Below are positions 17,750 through 31,183 of a stretch of DNA of 64,000 nt, in pieces. The notes under the pieces are model-generated. The model searched no databases and was not told the origin of the DNA. It saw only the letters and a program-made list of their open reading frames with translations. The translations under genes and the position numbers were made by a program. The DNA is from Mycolicibacterium frederiksbergense. Its GTDB lineage: Bacteria; Actinomycetota; Actinomycetes; Mycobacteriales; Mycobacteriaceae. The DNA is taken from the NCBI RefSeq assembly GCF_029893345.1, contig NZ_JARXVE010000003.1, positions 372,001 to 436,000 of the forward strand. Direction: 5' to 3'. Each line of letters opens with the position of its first letter. The stretch's first letter is position 1.

Positions 17750-18102
17750 GGGGACGTCCTGCGCCGTGCGTCGAGGCGCTCGAGAGCGTGCTGCAATTGC
17801 TGCTCCAGACGCGACGTGAGCGCCTGACTGCTGCCCGGGCGGGCCCGGATCACCACAAGGTCGGTGGGATCCAATCTCGGTATCAGGGTGCGGGCGGCAT
17901 GACGCAGACGGCGCGACACCAGGTGCCGTTCCACCGCGTTGCCGACGGCTTTGGACACGACGAGTCCGATCCGCGGGCCGGTAGCAGCCGATCCGTCGTG
18001 CAACGCGTGCACGACGACATCGGGTTCGACTGCACGCACGCCACGACTGACGGTGGCACTGAACTCCGCGGACCGCCTCATCCGGTATCGAGCCGGAAGC
18101 AC
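17746..18102 (-). CDS. rnpA: Ribonuclease P protein component
   Basis: This 118-residue basic protein binds the RNase P RNA. The start [20 protein letters not shown] and the RNR-like region [20 protein letters not shown] are conserved. The GTG at 18102 is the start. It lies between rpmH and yidD in the usual order. Confidence 0.95.
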   Translation of the reverse strand: MLPARYRMRRSAEFSATVSRGVRAVEPDVVVHALHDGSAATGPRIGLVVSKAVGNAVERHLVSRRLRHAARTLIPRLDPTDLVVIRARPGSSQALTSRLEQQLQHALERLDARRRTSP

Positions 18103-18132
18103 CGCGCTAGATCCTGCCTGAAAACCGCAGTA

Positions 18133-18276
18133 TCACGCAGTAAGTGCGCGACGGCCCTTGCTACGACGGTTGGCGACGATGGCACGGCCGGCGCGAGTGC
18201 GCATCCGCAGCCGGAACCCATGCACGCGCGCACGGCGACGGTTGTTGGGCTGGTAGGTCCGCTTGCCCTTGGCCAC
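18133..18276 (-). CDS. rpmH: 50S ribosomal protein L34
   Basis: This 47-residue, very basic protein begins with GTG (V/M)[18 protein letters not shown], contains [20 protein letters not shown] and ends [16 protein letters not shown] lies seven bases upstream. It is adjacent to rnpA and divergent from dnaA, the classic origin-proximal position. Confidence 0.97.
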   Translation of the reverse strand: MAKGKRTYQPNNRRRARVHGFRLRMRTRAGRAIVANRRSKGRRALTA

Positions 18277-18790
18277 GGCAATCTCTCCTTGTTCCATTTG
18301 GCGACCGCACTTGTCGACACCGAAGTGCCGCCAAGAACACAGTTACCGTGCAAGCTCGGTTTAAGCTCGTCAGTCGTGCGCTTCTAACCGGCGCATTCAC
18401 CGGAACTTCCCGGGCGCAGCCGTATCGCCACGTGCGGGCGACTGCTCGAGGGTACTGATGAGATTTCCCTCGGTCAAACCTGCGCCGACCCGCGCACATG
18501 GGCCGACAACGGATGTTGCAGAACTGTTGGCACATCGAGAGAAAACTGTTAGCTTCTGGCAATGCCGTTCCGAGCCTGGACCGGCCCCGGACAATGACCG
18601 AGAACGTCGCTCCGCCGCCACCCTCACAGCACGTGACGAGCCGCGGCCACGACGCCCTCGCAACAGACCACAGAGCGACGACGATTGTCCTTTCTCCACA
18701 AGCTGTGGATAAATATGTGGACAGTTCGTCTTCGTTCTTTTGGTCGTCCGAGGGGCGACCTCATAGCGCCTCAAGAGGGGGAAACCGTCG
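18277..18790. promoter_or_regulatory. rpmH-dnaA divergent promoter region with DnaA boxes
   Basis: This 514-bp noncoding region has three DnaA-box-like 9-mers near dnaA: TTCTCCACA (18692-18700), CTGTGGATA (18703-18711) and ATGTGGACA (18715-18723). They suggest DnaA autoregulation. AGAGGGGG precedes the TTG start of dnaA. Start sites for rpmH and dnaA transcription cannot be fixed from sequence. Confidence 0.75.
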
Positions 18791-20302
18791 TTGACTGCTG
18801 ACCCCGACCCACCGTTCGTCGCCGTCTGGAACAGCGTCGTCTCCGAACTCAACGGCGACCGCGACCCGGCATCCGATCCATCTCTCCCGCCGCTGACACC
18901 TCAGCAAAGAGCTTGGCTCAAGCTGGTGAAACCGCTCGTCATCGCCGAGGGGTTTGCTCTGCTGTCGGTTCCCAATCCGTTCGTCCAGAACGAGATCGAA
19001 CGCCACCTTCGCGAGCCCATCATCACCGCGCTCAGCCGCAAGTTGGGTCAGCGGGTCGAGCTGGGTGTGCGGATCGCCACGCCGCCCGAGGAGTCCGAGG
19101 ACTCCCACGCCGACTCCTCCGCCGGCGACAGTATTCCTCCGGACTCCGTCGCCCCGGCGGCCGAGATCGATGAGATCGACGACGACAGCGCGGCCAAGGT
19201 CAGTGCCGAGGAAGCCTGGCCCACCTACTTCAGCAGCCCCCAGCGTGACTCCAAGGTCAGCGACGACAATGCGGTCAACCTCAATCGCCGCTACACCTTC
19301 GACACGTTCGTCATCGGTGCCTCCAACCGCTTCGCCCACGCCGCGTCCCTGGCGATCGCCGAAGCACCGGCGCGGGCCTACAACCCGCTGTTCATCTGGG
19401 GTGAATCGGGCCTGGGTAAGACGCACCTGCTGCACGCGGCCGGAAATTATGCGCAACGTCTCTTCCCCGGCATGCGGGTGAAGTACGTCTCCACCGAAGA
19501 GTTCACCAACGACTTCATCAACTCGCTGCGCGACGATCGCAAGGCGTCGTTCAAGCGCAGTTACCGCGACATCGACATTCTGCTGGTCGATGACATCCAG
19601 TTCATCGAGGGTAAGGAAGGTATCCAGGAAGAGTTCTTCCACACCTTCAACACCCTGCACAACGCCAACAAGCAGATCGTCATCTCCTCGGACCGTCCGC
19701 CCAAGCAGCTGGCCACCCTCGAGGATCGACTACGAACCCGCTTCGAATGGGGTCTCATCACCGACGTCCAGCCGCCCGAGCTGGAGACCCGCATCGCCAT
19801 CCTGCGCAAGAAGGCGCAGATGGATCGCCTCGATGCGCCCGATGACGTGCTCGAGCTCATCGCCAGCAGCATCGAGCGCAATATCCGCGAGCTCGAGGGC
19901 GCACTGATCCGGGTCACCGCCTTCGCGTCACTGAACAAGACCCGGATCGACAAGTCGCTGGCCGAAGTCGTGTTGCGCGATCTCATCGCCGACGCCACGA
20001 CCATGCAGATCAGCACCGCGGCGATCATGGCGGCCACCGCCGAGTACTTCGAAACCACGGTTGAGGAGCTTCGTGGCCCCGGCAAGACCCGGGCCCTGGC
20101 CCAGTCCCGCCAGATCGCCATGTATCTGTGCCGTGAGCTCACCGATTTGTCCCTGCCCAAGATCGGTCAGGCGTTCGGCCGCGATCACACCACGGTGATG
20201 TATGCGGAGAAGAAGATCCGCGGCGAAATGGCCGAGCGACGTGAGGTCTTCGATCACGTCAAGGAGCTCACCACCAGGATCCGTCAGCGCGCCAAGCGCT
20301 GA
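18791..20302 (+). CDS. dnaA: Chromosomal replication initiator DnaA
   Basis: This 503-residue initiator starts at TTG. Domain I is at about 1-90. A variable acidic linker (about 95-160) follows. The AAA+ domain has Walker [14 protein letters not shown] (204-216), Walker [15 protein letters not shown] and sensor text [10 protein letters not shown]. The C-terminal DNA-binding domain has the signature [18 protein letters not shown]. It binds the boxes in the flanking regions and opens oriC. Confidence 0.98.
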   Translation: MTADPDPPFVAVWNSVVSELNGDRDPASDPSLPPLTPQQRAWLKLVKPLVIAEGFALLSVPNPFVQNEIERHLREPIITALSRKLGQRVELGVRIATPPEESEDSHADSSAGDSIPPDSVAPAAEIDEIDDDSAAKVSAEEAWPTYFSSPQRDSKVSDDNAVNLNRRYTFDTFVIGASNRFAHAASLAIAEAPARAYNPLFIWGESGLGKTHLLHAAGNYAQRLFPGMRVKYVSTEEFTNDFINSLRDDRKASFKRSYRDIDILLVDDIQFIEGKEGIQEEFFHTFNTLHNANKQIVISSDRPPKQLATLEDRLRTRFEWGLITDVQPPELETRIAILRKKAQMDRLDAPDDVLELIASSIERNIRELEGALIRVTAFASLNKTRIDKSLAEVVLRDLIADATTMQISTAAIMAATAEYFETTVEELRGPGKTRALAQSRQIAMYLCRELTDLSLPKIGQAFGRDHTTVMYAEKKIRGEMAERREVFDHVKELTTRIRQRAKR

Positions 20303-20861
20303 TTCATGCGGCCGGTTTGTCGTCCGGCGTCTCACATTGTGGTCTCGCCGGGGGGCTCTGGCGAAAAATCTTCGAACAACTTGTGACTCACCGTGCATCA
20401 AAAATCACAGGTCACCGCTGTGGATACTGCTGTGTACAACCTGCGGGCAAACCACGGGATGAATTACAAAACCATCCACACGGCCGCGGCTGTCCACAGT
20501 CGGCCGCCGACCGCGTCACCGATCTCCACAGCGAACTCACATCGCGACACACCGATGGGGCTGGGCAAACGATGGTTCATCCCCAGATTCCACAGTGCCT
20601 AATACTGTTACTCAAATATCTACTAAGAATTCTTTCTAGAAGAAGGGCCTTGGGGACAGCGAGCGCTCCGCACGGCCCCGTCGCGCTCGAGAGCGCTGAC
20701 GTCACCCCGATCGATTAGCTTTCAAGTTGATGCGGAAAGCTCTACGGTGGTTCATCGACAGCGGTTACCAGCTTTGTCATTCAGCGCCTAGTTGCATGAT
20801 GCGGTTTGGGGAACACGCAGGTAGAGCTCATTATGGGGATCATCGAAGGGGCGCATAGCAC
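20303..20861. other. Chromosomal origin of replication (oriC)
   Basis: This 559-bp noncoding dnaA-dnaN gap has clustered DnaA-box-like 9-mers: CTGTGGATA (20418), TGTGTACAA (20431), CCATCCACA (20472), CTGTCCACA (20490), ATCTCCACA (20522) and GATTCCACA (20586). An AT-rich stretch at about 20600-20642 (AATACTGTTACTCAAATATC and on) is a likely unwinding element. Location and content match mycobacterial oriC. Confidence 0.92.
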
Positions 20862-22055
20862 GTGGCGACGACGACGGCTGGGCTGACCGACTTGAAGTTT
20901 CGCGTTGTCCGCGAGGACTTCGCGGACGCGGTGGCCTGGGTGGCCCGCAATCTGCCGACCCGGCCCACCATCCCGGTGCTGGCCGGGGTTTTGCTGACCG
21001 GCACCGATGACGGCCTGACCATCTCCGGCTTCGATTACGAGGTGTCCGCCGAGGTGCGTGTCAGCGCCGAAATCGCTTCTCCTGGAAGCGTTTTGGTGTC
21101 CGGGCGGCTGCTCTCCGACATCACCAAGGCATTGCCGGCCAAGCCGGTCGAGCTCAGCGTGGAGGGCACTCGAGTGGCCTTGACCTGCGGCAGCGCCCGG
21201 TTCTCGCTGCCGACCCTGGCGGTCGAGGATTACCCGGCGCTGCCGACCCTGCCCGAGGAAACCGGTGTGGTTTCCTCGGACCTGTTCGCCGAGGCGATCG
21301 GGCAGGTGGCGGTGGCCGCCGGCCGCGATGACACCCTGCCCATGCTCACCGGCATCCGGGTCGAAATCTCGGGCGAGTCAGTGGTTTTGGCGGCCACTGA
21401 CCGGTTCCGTCTGGCGGTGCGTGAGCTGACCTGGGAAACCAGCGCTTCCGACATCGAAGCAGCGGTGTTGGTTCCGGCGAAGACCTTGGCCGAAGCGGCC
21501 AAGGCCGGTACCGACGGAAACCAGGTGCACCTGTCGCTGGGTTCCGGGGCTTCGGTGGGCAAGGACGGCCTGCTCGGGATCCGCAGTAACGGCAAGCGCA
21601 GCACCACCCGGCTGTTGGATGCGGAGTTCCCGAAGTTCCGTCAGCTGCTGCCGACCGAGCACACCGCGGTGGCCACCATCGGGGTGGCCGAGCTCACCGA
21701 AGCCATCAAGCGTGTGGCGCTGGTGGCCGACCGGGGCGCTCAGGTCCGGCTGGAATTCGGCGATGACGTGCTGCGTTTGTCGGCCGGTGCCGACGATGTG
21801 GGTCGCGCCGAAGAAGACCTGCCGGTGGAGTTCGCCGGAGAACCGCTGACCATCGCGTTCAACCCGACCTATCTCACCGATGGGCTGAGCTCGCTGCATT
21901 CCGAGCGGGTGACGTTCGGTTTCACCACCCCGAGCCGGCCCGCCGTGTTGCGTCCCACCGGTGAGGATGACGCCACCGGTGGCGGTTCGGGGCCGTTCCC
22001 GGCCGGCAAGACCAACTACGTCTATCTGCTGATGCCGGTGCGGCTTCCCGGCTGA
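20862..22055 (+). CDS. dnaN: DNA polymerase III beta subunit (sliding clamp)
   Basis: This 397-residue clamp has three repeated clamp folds. It begins (GTG) [20 protein letters not shown] and ends near [10 protein letters not shown]. Conserved segments include [14 protein letters not shown] and [11 protein letters not shown]. It encircles DNA and tethers the replicative polymerase. It is the first gene right of oriC. Confidence 0.98.
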   Translation: MATTTAGLTDLKFRVVREDFADAVAWVARNLPTRPTIPVLAGVLLTGTDDGLTISGFDYEVSAEVRVSAEIASPGSVLVSGRLLSDITKALPAKPVELSVEGTRVALTCGSARFSLPTLAVEDYPALPTLPEETGVVSSDLFAEAIGQVAVAAGRDDTLPMLTGIRVEISGESVVLAATDRFRLAVRELTWETSASDIEAAVLVPAKTLAEAAKAGTDGNQVHLSLGSGASVGKDGLLGIRSNGKRSTTRLLDAEFPKFRQLLPTEHTAVATIGVAELTEAIKRVALVADRGAQVRLEFGDDVLRLSAGADDVGRAEEDLPVEFAGEPLTIAFNPTYLTDGLSSLHSERVTFGFTTPSRPAVLRPTGEDDATGGGSGPFPAGKTNYVYLLMPVRLPG

Positions 22056-22080
22056 CCGGGGCTGGCGAGGAAGGACGCAT

Positions 22081-22974
22081 ATGCAACTGGGGCTAGTCGG
22101 CCTGGGCAAGATGGGCTTCAACATGCGCGAGCGGTTGCGCGTTGGTGGCCACGACGTCGTGGGCTACGACCCTCGCCCGGAAGTCAGCGACGTCGCCTCC
22201 CTGGCCGACCTGGCGTCCGCGCTCGAGGCGCCCCGGGTGGTGTGGGTGATGGTGCCGTCCGGCACGGTCACCCACGAGACGGTTGTTGCGCTGGCCGATG
22301 TCCTCAGTGCCGGTGACCTGGTCATCGACGGCGGCAACTCGCGCTACACCGAAGATGGACCGCACGCAAAGTTGTTGGGCGACAAGGGAATCCACTTCAT
22401 CGATGCCGGTGTATCGGGCGGCGTCTGGGGTCTGCACGAGGGTTACGGGCTGATGGTCGGTGGCAGCGATGCCGATGTGGCTCGAGCCATGCCGATCTTC
22501 GACACCCTGCGTCCGGCCGGTGATCTGGCCGATGGATTCGTCCATGCCGGCCCGGTCGGAGCCGGCCATTACGCCAAGATGGTGCACAACGGCATCGAAT
22601 ACGGCTTGATGCATGCCTACGCCGAGGGATACGAACTGCTGGCGGCGGAGGATCTGATCGCCGACCCGCAGGCGGTGATCCAGGCGTGGACCAACGGCAC
22701 CGTGGTGCGGTCCTGGTTGCAGCAACTGTTGGCCAAGGCCCTCAAGGAAGACCCGGGATTCGTCGCGATCAGCGGATACACCGAGGATTCCGGGGAAGGT
22801 CGCTGGACGGTGGAAGAGGCCATCAGCCATCGGGTCCCGATGCCGGTGATCGCCGCCTCGCTGTTCGCCCGGTTCGCCTCGAGGCAGGACGAGTCCCCCA
22901 CGATGAAGGCGGTTTCGGCGCTGCGCAACCAATTCGGCGGTCATGCGGTGCAGCGGATCAGCGAGTCCGGATAG
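22081..22974 (+). CDS. gnd: 6-phosphogluconate dehydrogenase (decarboxylating), short type
   Basis: This 297-residue protein has the N-terminal NAD(P)-binding [29 protein letters not shown] and the substrate motif [19 protein letters not shown]. It is the shorter (about 300-residue) Gnd type found in actinobacteria. It converts 6-phosphogluconate to ribulose-5-phosphate and CO2. AGGAAGG precedes the ATG. Its place between dnaN and recF is seen in M. smegmatis and relatives and not in M. tuberculosis. Confidence 0.95.
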   Translation: MQLGLVGLGKMGFNMRERLRVGGHDVVGYDPRPEVSDVASLADLASALEAPRVVWVMVPSGTVTHETVVALADVLSAGDLVIDGGNSRYTEDGPHAKLLGDKGIHFIDAGVSGGVWGLHEGYGLMVGGSDADVARAMPIFDTLRPAGDLADGFVHAGPVGAGHYAKMVHNGIEYGLMHAYAEGYELLAAEDLIADPQAVIQAWTNGTVVRSWLQQLLAKALKEDPGFVAISGYTEDSGEGRWTVEEAISHRVPMPVIAASLFARFASRQDESPTMKAVSALRNQFGGHAVQRISESG

Positions 22975-22985
22975 GTGCGACCACC

Positions 22986-24140
22986 GTGTATGTCCGCCAT
23001 CTGGGACTGACCGACTACCGTTCCTGGGCACACGTCGAGCTCGAGCTGGAGCCGGGCCGTACCGTGTTCGTCGGCTCGAACGGTTTCGGCAAGACGAATC
23101 TCGTTGAAGCCCTGTGGTATTGCTCGACGTTGGGCTCACATCGGGTCGCCTCTGACGCTCCGTTGATCCGCGCTGGTGCGGAACGCGCCATCGTCTCGAG
23201 CATCGTGGTCAACGAGGGCCGGGAGTTGGCGGTCGATCTCGAGATCACCAGTGGTCGGGCCAACAAGGCCCGGCTGAATCGCTCCCCGGTGCGTTCTCCG
23301 CGGGAAATTCTCGGGGTGTTGCGTGCGGTGTTGTTCAGTCCGGAGGATCTCGCGCTGGTGCGTGGCGACCCCGGCGAGCGTCGCCGTTACCTCGACGAGC
23401 TGGCCACCACGCGTCGGCCGGCGATCGCCGGGATTCGCGCCGACTACGACAAGGTGGTGCGCCAGCGCACCGCGCTGCTGAAAACCGCTGCGGGAGCACG
23501 TTATCGAGGTGATCGCAGTGTGCTGGACACCCTGGATGTCTGGGACGGACATCTGGCCGCGCACGGTGCGGCACTGATCGCAGCCCGCACCGCGCTGGTC
23601 GAGCAACTGCATCCGGAGGTGCAGAAGGCCTATCAGTTGTTGGCGCCGGCCTCGAGGCCCGCCGCCATCCGGTATCGCAGCAGTGTGCAGGCGATCGAGG
23701 ACGCGGCCGGGCCGGAGTCCGCGGAATTTTACGAGGCGGCACTGTTGGACGCGCTGGCCCGGCGCCGCGATGCCGAACTGGATCGCGGAGTGTGTCTGGT
23801 CGGTCCGCACCGCGACGACCTCGAGCTGTGGCTCGGTGATCATCCCGCCAAAGGCTTTGCCAGCCATGGTGAATCGTGGTCTATGGCGTTGGCGCTGCGG
23901 TTGGGTGCCTACGAGTTGCTGCGTTCCGACGGGGTGGACCCGGTGCTGTTGCTCGACGATGTTTTCGCCGAATTGGACACCGCGCGCCGCAACGCCCTGG
24001 CGGCGGTGGCCGGTGAGGCCGAGCAGGTGTTGGTCACCGCGGCAGTCGGCGAGGACATTCCACAGGACTGGACGGCGAACCGGGTCGAGATCAGGATGAC
24101 TGAAGACGACCAGGGACGGATATCGGTGGTGCAGCAATGA
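22986..24140 (+). CDS. recF: DNA replication and repair protein RecF
   Basis: This 384-residue SMC-like ATPase starts at a GTG 11 bp after gnd; the longer frame from 22686 runs antiparallel to no feature but overlaps gnd and is rejected. Walker A is [14 protein letters not shown] (30-43). The signature region is [20 protein letters not shown] and Walker [16 protein letters not shown]. It loads RecA at gaps during recombinational repair. The next gene overlaps its stop (ATGA). Confidence 0.96.
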   Translation: MYVRHLGLTDYRSWAHVELELEPGRTVFVGSNGFGKTNLVEALWYCSTLGSHRVASDAPLIRAGAERAIVSSIVVNEGRELAVDLEITSGRANKARLNRSPVRSPREILGVLRAVLFSPEDLALVRGDPGERRRYLDELATTRRPAIAGIRADYDKVVRQRTALLKTAAGARYRGDRSVLDTLDVWDGHLAAHGAALIAARTALVEQLHPEVQKAYQLLAPASRPAAIRYRSSVQAIEDAAGPESAEFYEAALLDALARRRDAELDRGVCLVGPHRDDLELWLGDHPAKGFASHGESWSMALALRLGAYELLRSDGVDPVLLLDDVFAELDTARRNALAAVAGEAEQVLVTAAVGEDIPQDWTANRVEIRMTEDDQGRISVVQQ

Positions 24141-24718
24141 CGGATAACCCCGCAGAACCCCAACAGCCCGCCAAACCGGCGGTCTCGCCGGAGGAGCTGA
24201 CCCGGATGCGCGGCATGGATCTGGTCCGGCGCACCCTCGAGGAGGCTCGAGGCGCGGCCCGCAGCCAGGGCAAGGATGTGGGCCGCGGCCGCAGCGCTCC
24301 GGTACGGCGGGTCGCGGGCAACCGCGGCCGGCGTCGCACCTGGTCGGGACCCGGTCCCGACGCCCGTGACCCACAGTTGTTCGGTGCGGCGACCCAGGAT
24401 CTGGCCAAGGTGCGGGGCTGGTCCGGGCAGGTGGCCGAGGGTTCGGTGTTCGGCCGTTGGCGTGCGGTGGTCGGCGATCAGATCGCCGACCACGCCAATC
24501 CGACCGGCTTGAACGAGGGTGTGCTCACGGTCTCGGCGGAGTCCACCGCGTGGGCCACCCAGCTGCGGATGGTGCAGGCGCAAGTGCTGGCCAAGATCGC
24601 CGCGGCGGTCGGGGACGGGGTGGTGACCTCGCTCAAGATCGTCGGCCCGGTCGGCCCGTCCTGGCGGAAGGGCCGCTATCACGTGCCTGGTCGCGGGCCT
24701 CGAGACACCTACGGTTAG
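24137..24718 (+). CDS. DUF721-family protein (Rv0004-type, DciA-like)
   Basis: This 193-residue protein overlaps recF by 4 bp. The basic N-terminal half is unstructured. The DUF721 domain (about 85-170) has [20 protein letters not shown] and [23 protein letters not shown]721 includes DciA, the helicase operator that helps DnaB in bacteria without DnaC. A helicase role here is likely by family and by its place between recF and gyrB. Confidence 0.88.
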   Translation: MTDNPAEPQQPAKPAVSPEELTRMRGMDLVRRTLEEARGAARSQGKDVGRGRSAPVRRVAGNRGRRRTWSGPGPDARDPQLFGAATQDLAKVRGWSGQVAEGSVFGRWRAVVGDQIADHANPTGLNEGVLTVSAESTAWATQLRMVQAQVLAKIAAAVGDGVVTSLKIVGPVGPSWRKGRYHVPGRGPRDTYG

Positions 24719-24870
24719 TCCGGCGCGTATTTGAGCTGAGAGCGCCGAGACGGCCGACATCGGTGTTTTGAAGCTCCGGACGCACCGATGGCCGAAAAAT
24801 TGAGCGCACGGCGCAATCAGGTAGGAAGAAACACACCTACAGCAGCGGGCCTGTCGGGATCTTTCGGTAG

Positions 24871-26964
<2,094 letters not shown>

Positions 26965-27077
26965 CTCAGGTCGAGGACCGGATGCGTTTCCAGGGAGTTC
27001 ACGTACCGACCAACTAGACTTCGGGGGTTACCCGAAGTCGCTCGCCACCGCGGCGAACTGTGACGAACGAGGTATAG

Positions 27078-29582
27078 ATGACTGACACCACCCTCCCCCC
27101 GGGAGGTGAAGCGGGCGACCGGATCGAACCGGTTGATATCCAGCAGGAGATGCAGCGCAGCTACATCGACTACGCCATGAGCGTGATCGTGGGCCGAGCG
27201 CTTCCCGAGGTCCGCGATGGTCTCAAGCCGGTGCACCGCCGCGTGCTCTACGCGATGTACGACTCCGGCTTCCGCCCGGACCGCAGCCACGCCAAGTCTG
27301 CGCGCTCGGTGGCCGAGACGATGGGTAACTACCACCCGCACGGCGACTCGTCGATCTACGACACCCTGGTCCGGATGGCCCAGCCGTGGTCGCTGCGTTA
27401 CCCGTTGGTCGACGGTCAGGGCAACTTCGGTTCCCCGGGTAATGACCCGCCAGCCGCCATGCGTTACACCGAGGCCCGGCTTACTCCGTTGGCGATGGAG
27501 ATGCTGCGCGAAATCGACGAGGAGACAGTCGATTTCATCCCGAACTATGACGGTCGGGTGCAGGAGCCCACGGTTCTGCCGAGCCGGTTCCCCAACCTGC
27601 TGGCCAATGGTTCGGGCGGTATCGCCGTCGGTATGGCCACCAATATCCCGCCGCACAACCTGCGGGAGCTGGCTGAGGCCGTGTACTGGTGCCTGGAGAA
27701 CTCCGAGGCCGACGAGGAAGCCACCTTGGCCGCGGTGTGCGAGCGGGTCAAGGGTCCGGATTTCCCCACCCACGGCCTGATCGTGGGCAGCCAGGGCATC
27801 GAGGACACCTACAAGACCGGCCGCGGCTCGGTCAAGATGCGTGGTGTCGTCGAGATCGAGGAGGACAGTCGGGGCCGCACCGGCATCGTCATCACCGAGC
27901 TGCCCTATCAGGTCAACCACGACAACTTCATCACCTCGATCGCCGAGCAGGTCCGCGACGGCAAGCTGGCCGGCATCTCCAACATCGAAGACCAGTCCAG
28001 TGACCGGGTCGGTCTGCGAATTGTGGTGGAGCTCAAGCGCGATGCCGTGGCGAAGGTGGTGCTGAACAACCTCTACAAGCACACCCAGCTGCAGACCAGC
28101 TTCGGTGCCAACATGCTCTCGATCGTCGACGGCGTGCCGCGCACCCTGCGGCTGGACCAGCTGATCCGGCTGTATGTTGACCATCAGCTCGAGGTCATCG
28201 TGCGGCGCACCCGGTACCGGTTGCGCAAGGCCAATGAGCGGGCCCACATCCTGCGTGGTCTGGTCAAGGCGCTCGACGCGCTCGACGAGGTCATCGCGTT
28301 GATCCGGGCGTCGCAGACCGTCGACATCGCCCGGGCCGGCCTGATCGAGCTGCTCGATATCGACGACATCCAGGCCCAGGCCATCTTGGACATGCAGCTG
28401 CGTCGGTTGGCTGCCCTGGAACGGCAGAAGATCGTCGACGATCTGGCCAAGATCGAGGCCGAGATCGCCGATCTCGAGGACATTCTCGCCAAGCCCGAGC
28501 GTCAGCGCGCGATCGTGCGTGACGAGTTGGCCGAGCTCGTCGAGAAGTACGGCGACGACCGTCGCACCCGGATCGTCCCCGCCGACGGCGAGGTCAGCGA
28601 CGAAGATCTGATCGCCCGCGAGGACGTGGTCGTCACGATCACCGAGACCGGCTACGCCAAGCGCACCAAGACCGACCTGTACCGCAGTCAGAAGCGGGGC
28701 GGCAAGGGCGTGCAGGGCGCCGGGCTCAAGGCCGACGACATCGTCAACCACTTCTTCGTCTGCTCAACCCACGATTGGATCCTGTTCTTCACCACGCAGG
28801 GCCGGGTGTACCGGGCCAAGGCCTACGAGCTGCCGGAGGCCTCGCGCACCGCGCGCGGCCAGCATGTGGCGAACCTGCTGGCCTTCCAGCCGGAGGAACG
28901 CATCGCCCAGGTCATCCAGATCAAGAGCTACGAGGATGCACCGTACCTGGTCCTGGCCACTCGCAACGGCCTGGTGAAGAAGTCCAAGCTGGTCGACTTC
29001 GACTCCAACCGCTCCGGCGGCATCGTGGCGGTCAACCTGCGCGAGGGTGACGAATTGGTCGGCGCGGTGCTGTGCTCGGCCGAAAACGACCTGTTGCTGG
29101 TCAGCGCCAATGGCCAGTCGATCCGGTTCTCGGCCACCGACGAGGCGCTGCGGCCGATGGGTCGCGCCACCTCCGGTGTGCAGGGCATGCGGTTCAACGA
29201 GGATGACCGACTGCTGTCGCTCAACGTGGTGCAACCGGACACGTATCTGCTGGTCGCGACCGCAGGGGGCTACGCCAAGCGGACGGCGATCGACGAGTAC
29301 ACGGTCCAGGGCCGCGGCGGCAAGGGGATCCTGACGATCCAGTACGACCGCAAACGTGGCAGTCTGGTTGGAGCGCTGATCGTCGACGATGAGACGGAGC
29401 TGTACGCCATCACTTCCGGTGGCGGAGTCATCCGGACCGCCGCACGTCAGGTTCGTAAAGCGGGGCGGCAAACCAAGGGCGTCCGCTTGATGAACCTCGG
29501 TGAGGGCGACACACTGATTGCGATTGCGCGCAACGCCGAGGAGGACTCGGACGAGGAAGGTGCCGAGTCCGACGAAGCGTGA
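27078..29582 (+). CDS. gyrA: DNA gyrase subunit A
   Basis: This 834-residue subunit has the breakage-reunion domain with catalytic Tyr130 ([10 protein letters not shown]) and a C-terminal six-bladed DNA-wrapping domain from about 510. The quinolone region reads HPHGDS91SIYD95TLV. Ser91 aligns with Ala90 of M. tuberculosis and Asp95 with its Asp94, so the quinolone-coordinating serine is present. An acidic tail ends the protein. Confidence 0.98.
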   Translation: MTDTTLPPGGEAGDRIEPVDIQQEMQRSYIDYAMSVIVGRALPEVRDGLKPVHRRVLYAMYDSGFRPDRSHAKSARSVAETMGNYHPHGDSSIYDTLVRMAQPWSLRYPLVDGQGNFGSPGNDPPAAMRYTEARLTPLAMEMLREIDEETVDFIPNYDGRVQEPTVLPSRFPNLLANGSGGIAVGMATNIPPHNLRELAEAVYWCLENSEADEEATLAAVCERVKGPDFPTHGLIVGSQGIEDTYKTGRGSVKMRGVVEIEEDSRGRTGIVITELPYQVNHDNFITSIAEQVRDGKLAGISNIEDQSSDRVGLRIVVELKRDAVAKVVLNNLYKHTQLQTSFGANMLSIVDGVPRTLRLDQLIRLYVDHQLEVIVRRTRYRLRKANERAHILRGLVKALDALDEVIALIRASQTVDIARAGLIELLDIDDIQAQAILDMQLRRLAALERQKIVDDLAKIEAEIADLEDILAKPERQRAIVRDELAELVEKYGDDRRTRIVPADGEVSDEDLIAREDVVVTITETGYAKRTKTDLYRSQKRGGKGVQGAGLKADDIVNHFFVCSTHDWILFFTTQGRVYRAKAYELPEASRTARGQHVANLLAFQPEERIAQVIQIKSYEDAPYLVLATRNGLVKKSKLVDFDSNRSGGIVAVNLREGDELVGAVLCSAENDLLLVSANGQSIRFSATDEALRPMGRATSGVQGMRFNEDDRLLSLNVVQPDTYLLVATAGGYAKRTAIDEYTVQGRGGKGILTIQYDRKRGSLVGALIVDDETELYAITSGGGVIRTAARQVRKAGRQTKGVRLMNLGEGDTLIAIARNAEEDSDEEGAESDEA

Positions 29583-29634
29583 CGCAGCCGCTGAGGCCCG
29601 CCCGGGCCCTCGGCCTGAGCTAAGGAGCTGTTAG

Positions 29635-30519
29635 GTGAGTTCACCGAGCGAGCCGGGGTACCCGCGAGCGGGCGACCGGGCGGGCAGTTCCAACGGCTCA
29701 GCCGCCGGGGGCGAGGGCGGCGCGGCAGCGAGCAAGGGATCGGGTGTCCCGACCCGGCCCAGTGGCCAGATCACCGAGACCGGTGAGGCGCCGCCGTGGC
29801 AGCGGGGAACCGTACGGGCCCCGCAGACGGCAGCACCTGAGCCGCGGGAGATGCGCGACGAGGGTCCTCGCCCGTCGGGCGCGCACTCCGCCGGCGTGGA
29901 AGCCCGGCTGCAGCGCTTCGTCTCCGGTACCGAGGCACCGGAGGCCGAGCAGCCTCGGCAGGCCCGCAACGCTGCCACTCGCACCGAGGTGGTCCGGCCC
30001 GAGGCCTACGCAAGCGAGCTGCCCGACCTGTCCAGCCCGTCGCCGCGCTCACCGCAACGCAAGGCCGCTGCGGACACCCCAGCGCAGCGGACGGGGTCCG
30101 CTGGGGCCGGTCCGACCGCCCGGATCCAGGTGGCCAACCGGGCCCAGCAGCACGGCCCGCTGCGGGCCAGCATGCAGATCCGCCGGGTCGATCCGTGGAC
30201 TGTGCTCAAAGTCTCACTGGTGCTGTCGGTGGTGCTGTTCTTCGTGTGGATGATCGCGGTGGCATTCCTGTATCTCGTGCTCGGCGGGATGGGTGTGTGG
30301 AGCAAGCTCAACAGCAATGTCGGCGACCTGCTGACCAGCGCGAGCGGCGCTTCCGGCGGTGAGCTGGTGTCCAGCGGGACGATCTTCGGCGGGGCCGCGC
30401 TGGTGGGTCTGGTGAACATCGTGGTGCTGTGCGCGATGGCGACCATCGGCGCGTTCATCTACAACCTCACCACCGACCTGGTCGGCGGTGTCGAGGTGAC
30501 CTTGGCAGACAGGGATTGA
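29635..30519 (+). CDS. DUF3566-domain membrane protein (Rv0007-type)
   Basis: This 294-residue protein has a long Pro/Ala/Glu-rich cytoplasmic N-terminus (about 1-175). A C-terminal DUF3566 domain has two membrane helices near 196-222 ([20 protein letters not shown]) and 248-275 ([20 protein letters not shown]). The GTG at 29635 follows AAGGAG. It lies between gyrA and tRNA-Ile in mycobacteria. Function is unknown. Confidence 0.88.
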   Translation: MSSPSEPGYPRAGDRAGSSNGSAAGGEGGAAASKGSGVPTRPSGQITETGEAPPWQRGTVRAPQTAAPEPREMRDEGPRPSGAHSAGVEARLQRFVSGTEAPEAEQPRQARNAATRTEVVRPEAYASELPDLSSPSPRSPQRKAAADTPAQRTGSAGAGPTARIQVANRAQQHGPLRASMQIRRVDPWTVLKVSLVLSVVLFFVWMIAVAFLYLVLGGMGVWSKLNSNVGDLLTSASGASGGELVSSGTIFGGAALVGLVNIVVLCAMATIGAFIYNLTTDLVGGVEVTLADRD

Positions 30520-30576
30520 TTTGGGACTCCGAGCCTCCGTGCGGTAATCTCTGCGCTCGGTCGATCCCAATATTTC

Positions 30577-30653
30577 GGGCCTATAGCTCAGGCGGTTAGA
30601 GCGCTTCGCTGATAACGAAGAGGTCGGAGGTTCGAGTCCTCCTAGGCCCACCA
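30577..30653 (+). tRNA. ileT: tRNA-Ile (anticodon GAT)
   Basis: The 74-nt body GGGCCTATAGCTC...TAGGCCCA folds as a cloverleaf: acceptor GGGCCTA/TAGGCCC, anticodon stem-loop TTCGCTGATAACGAA with GAT at 30611-30613, and T arm GGAGGTTCGAGTCCTCC. CCA is encoded at 30651-30653. Confidence 0.97.
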
Positions 30654-30703
30654 GACCGGCTACCCAGCCGGTCGTGTCGGTACTGTTCACCCGGAGGTCC
30701 ACC

Positions 30704-30805
30704 ATGAAGTTGGTGTTGGCACTCACGGTGGCAGCTGTGGCGGTGATCGTATGGCGATCCCGACACGGCGCCGAGGAATGGCACCAGGCGGCTACAGTTT
30801 CTTGA
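30704..30805 (+). CDS. Small membrane protein between tRNA-Ile and tRNA-Ala (DLW-39-like)
   Basis: This 33-residue ORF begins MKLVLALTVAAVAVIVWRSR and ends EEWHQAATVS. One hydrophobic helix (2-17) is followed by a charged tail. GGAGG lies seven bases before the ATG. Actinobacteria often carry a similar tiny protein (DLW-39 family) at this position. Function is unknown. Confidence 0.7.
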   Translation: MKLVLALTVAAVAVIVWRSRHGAEEWHQAATVS

Positions 30806-30826
30806 AGCCGTCCTGATCGCAGGCAC

Positions 30827-30899
30827 GGGGCCTTAGCTCAGTTGGTAGAGCGCTGCCTTTGCAAGGCAGATGTCAGGAGTTCGAATCTCCTAGGCTCCA
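30827..30899 (+). tRNA. alaT: tRNA-Ala (anticodon TGC)
   Basis: The 73-nt cloverleaf runs GGGGCCTTAGCTCAGTTGGT to CTCCTAGGCTCCA. The anticodon stem-loop TGCCTTTGCAAGGCA has TGC at 30860-30862. The T arm is AGGAGTTCGAATCTCCT. CCA is not encoded. Confidence 0.97.
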
Positions 30900-31083
30900 C
30901 AAACTTCCAATTATCTTGTCCCGCGGCGGATTTTCACACGATCGCCCGCGAAGACCCGGCCGGCGCGCGAACTGGTCTGAGCCGGAACGTGTGCAGGGAT
31001 CTCCCGCAAAATGCCGAGCACGTTTCCAGGGCCGGCTTATTTGAACTACAGCCAGAGCACCGCACCCGGTTCTGCCCCGAGCG

Positions 31084-31116
31084 TGCCGATGATGCCGTGC
31101 GAGGGCATCATCGGCA
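31084..31116. terminator. Perfect 13-bp hairpin after tRNA-Ala
   Basis: TGCCGATGATGCC (31084-31096) pairs fully with GGCATCATCGGCA (31104-31116) around a 7-nt loop. No T-tract follows, as is common in mycobacteria. It lies between the rightward tRNA and the leftward gapB. The rest of 30900-31183 shows no gene. Confidence 0.6.
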
Positions 31117-31141
31117 CCAACCCGAACCATGACGCCGGTTA

Positions 31142-31165
31142 GCGCCCCCAAGGCCTCGGGGGCGC
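31142..31165. terminator. GC-rich hairpin downstream of gapB
   Basis: GCGCCCCC (31142-31149) pairs with GGGGGCGC (31158-31165) around an 8-nt loop, 19 bp beyond the gapB stop on its strand. Confidence 0.55.
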
Positions 31166-31183
31166 CGTCCAGGCACCTCTCTG

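Noticed and set aside
22686..22985. Extension of recF into gnd
   Set aside because: The extension has gnd shadow composition and the GTG at 22986 gives the family's normal start and length.
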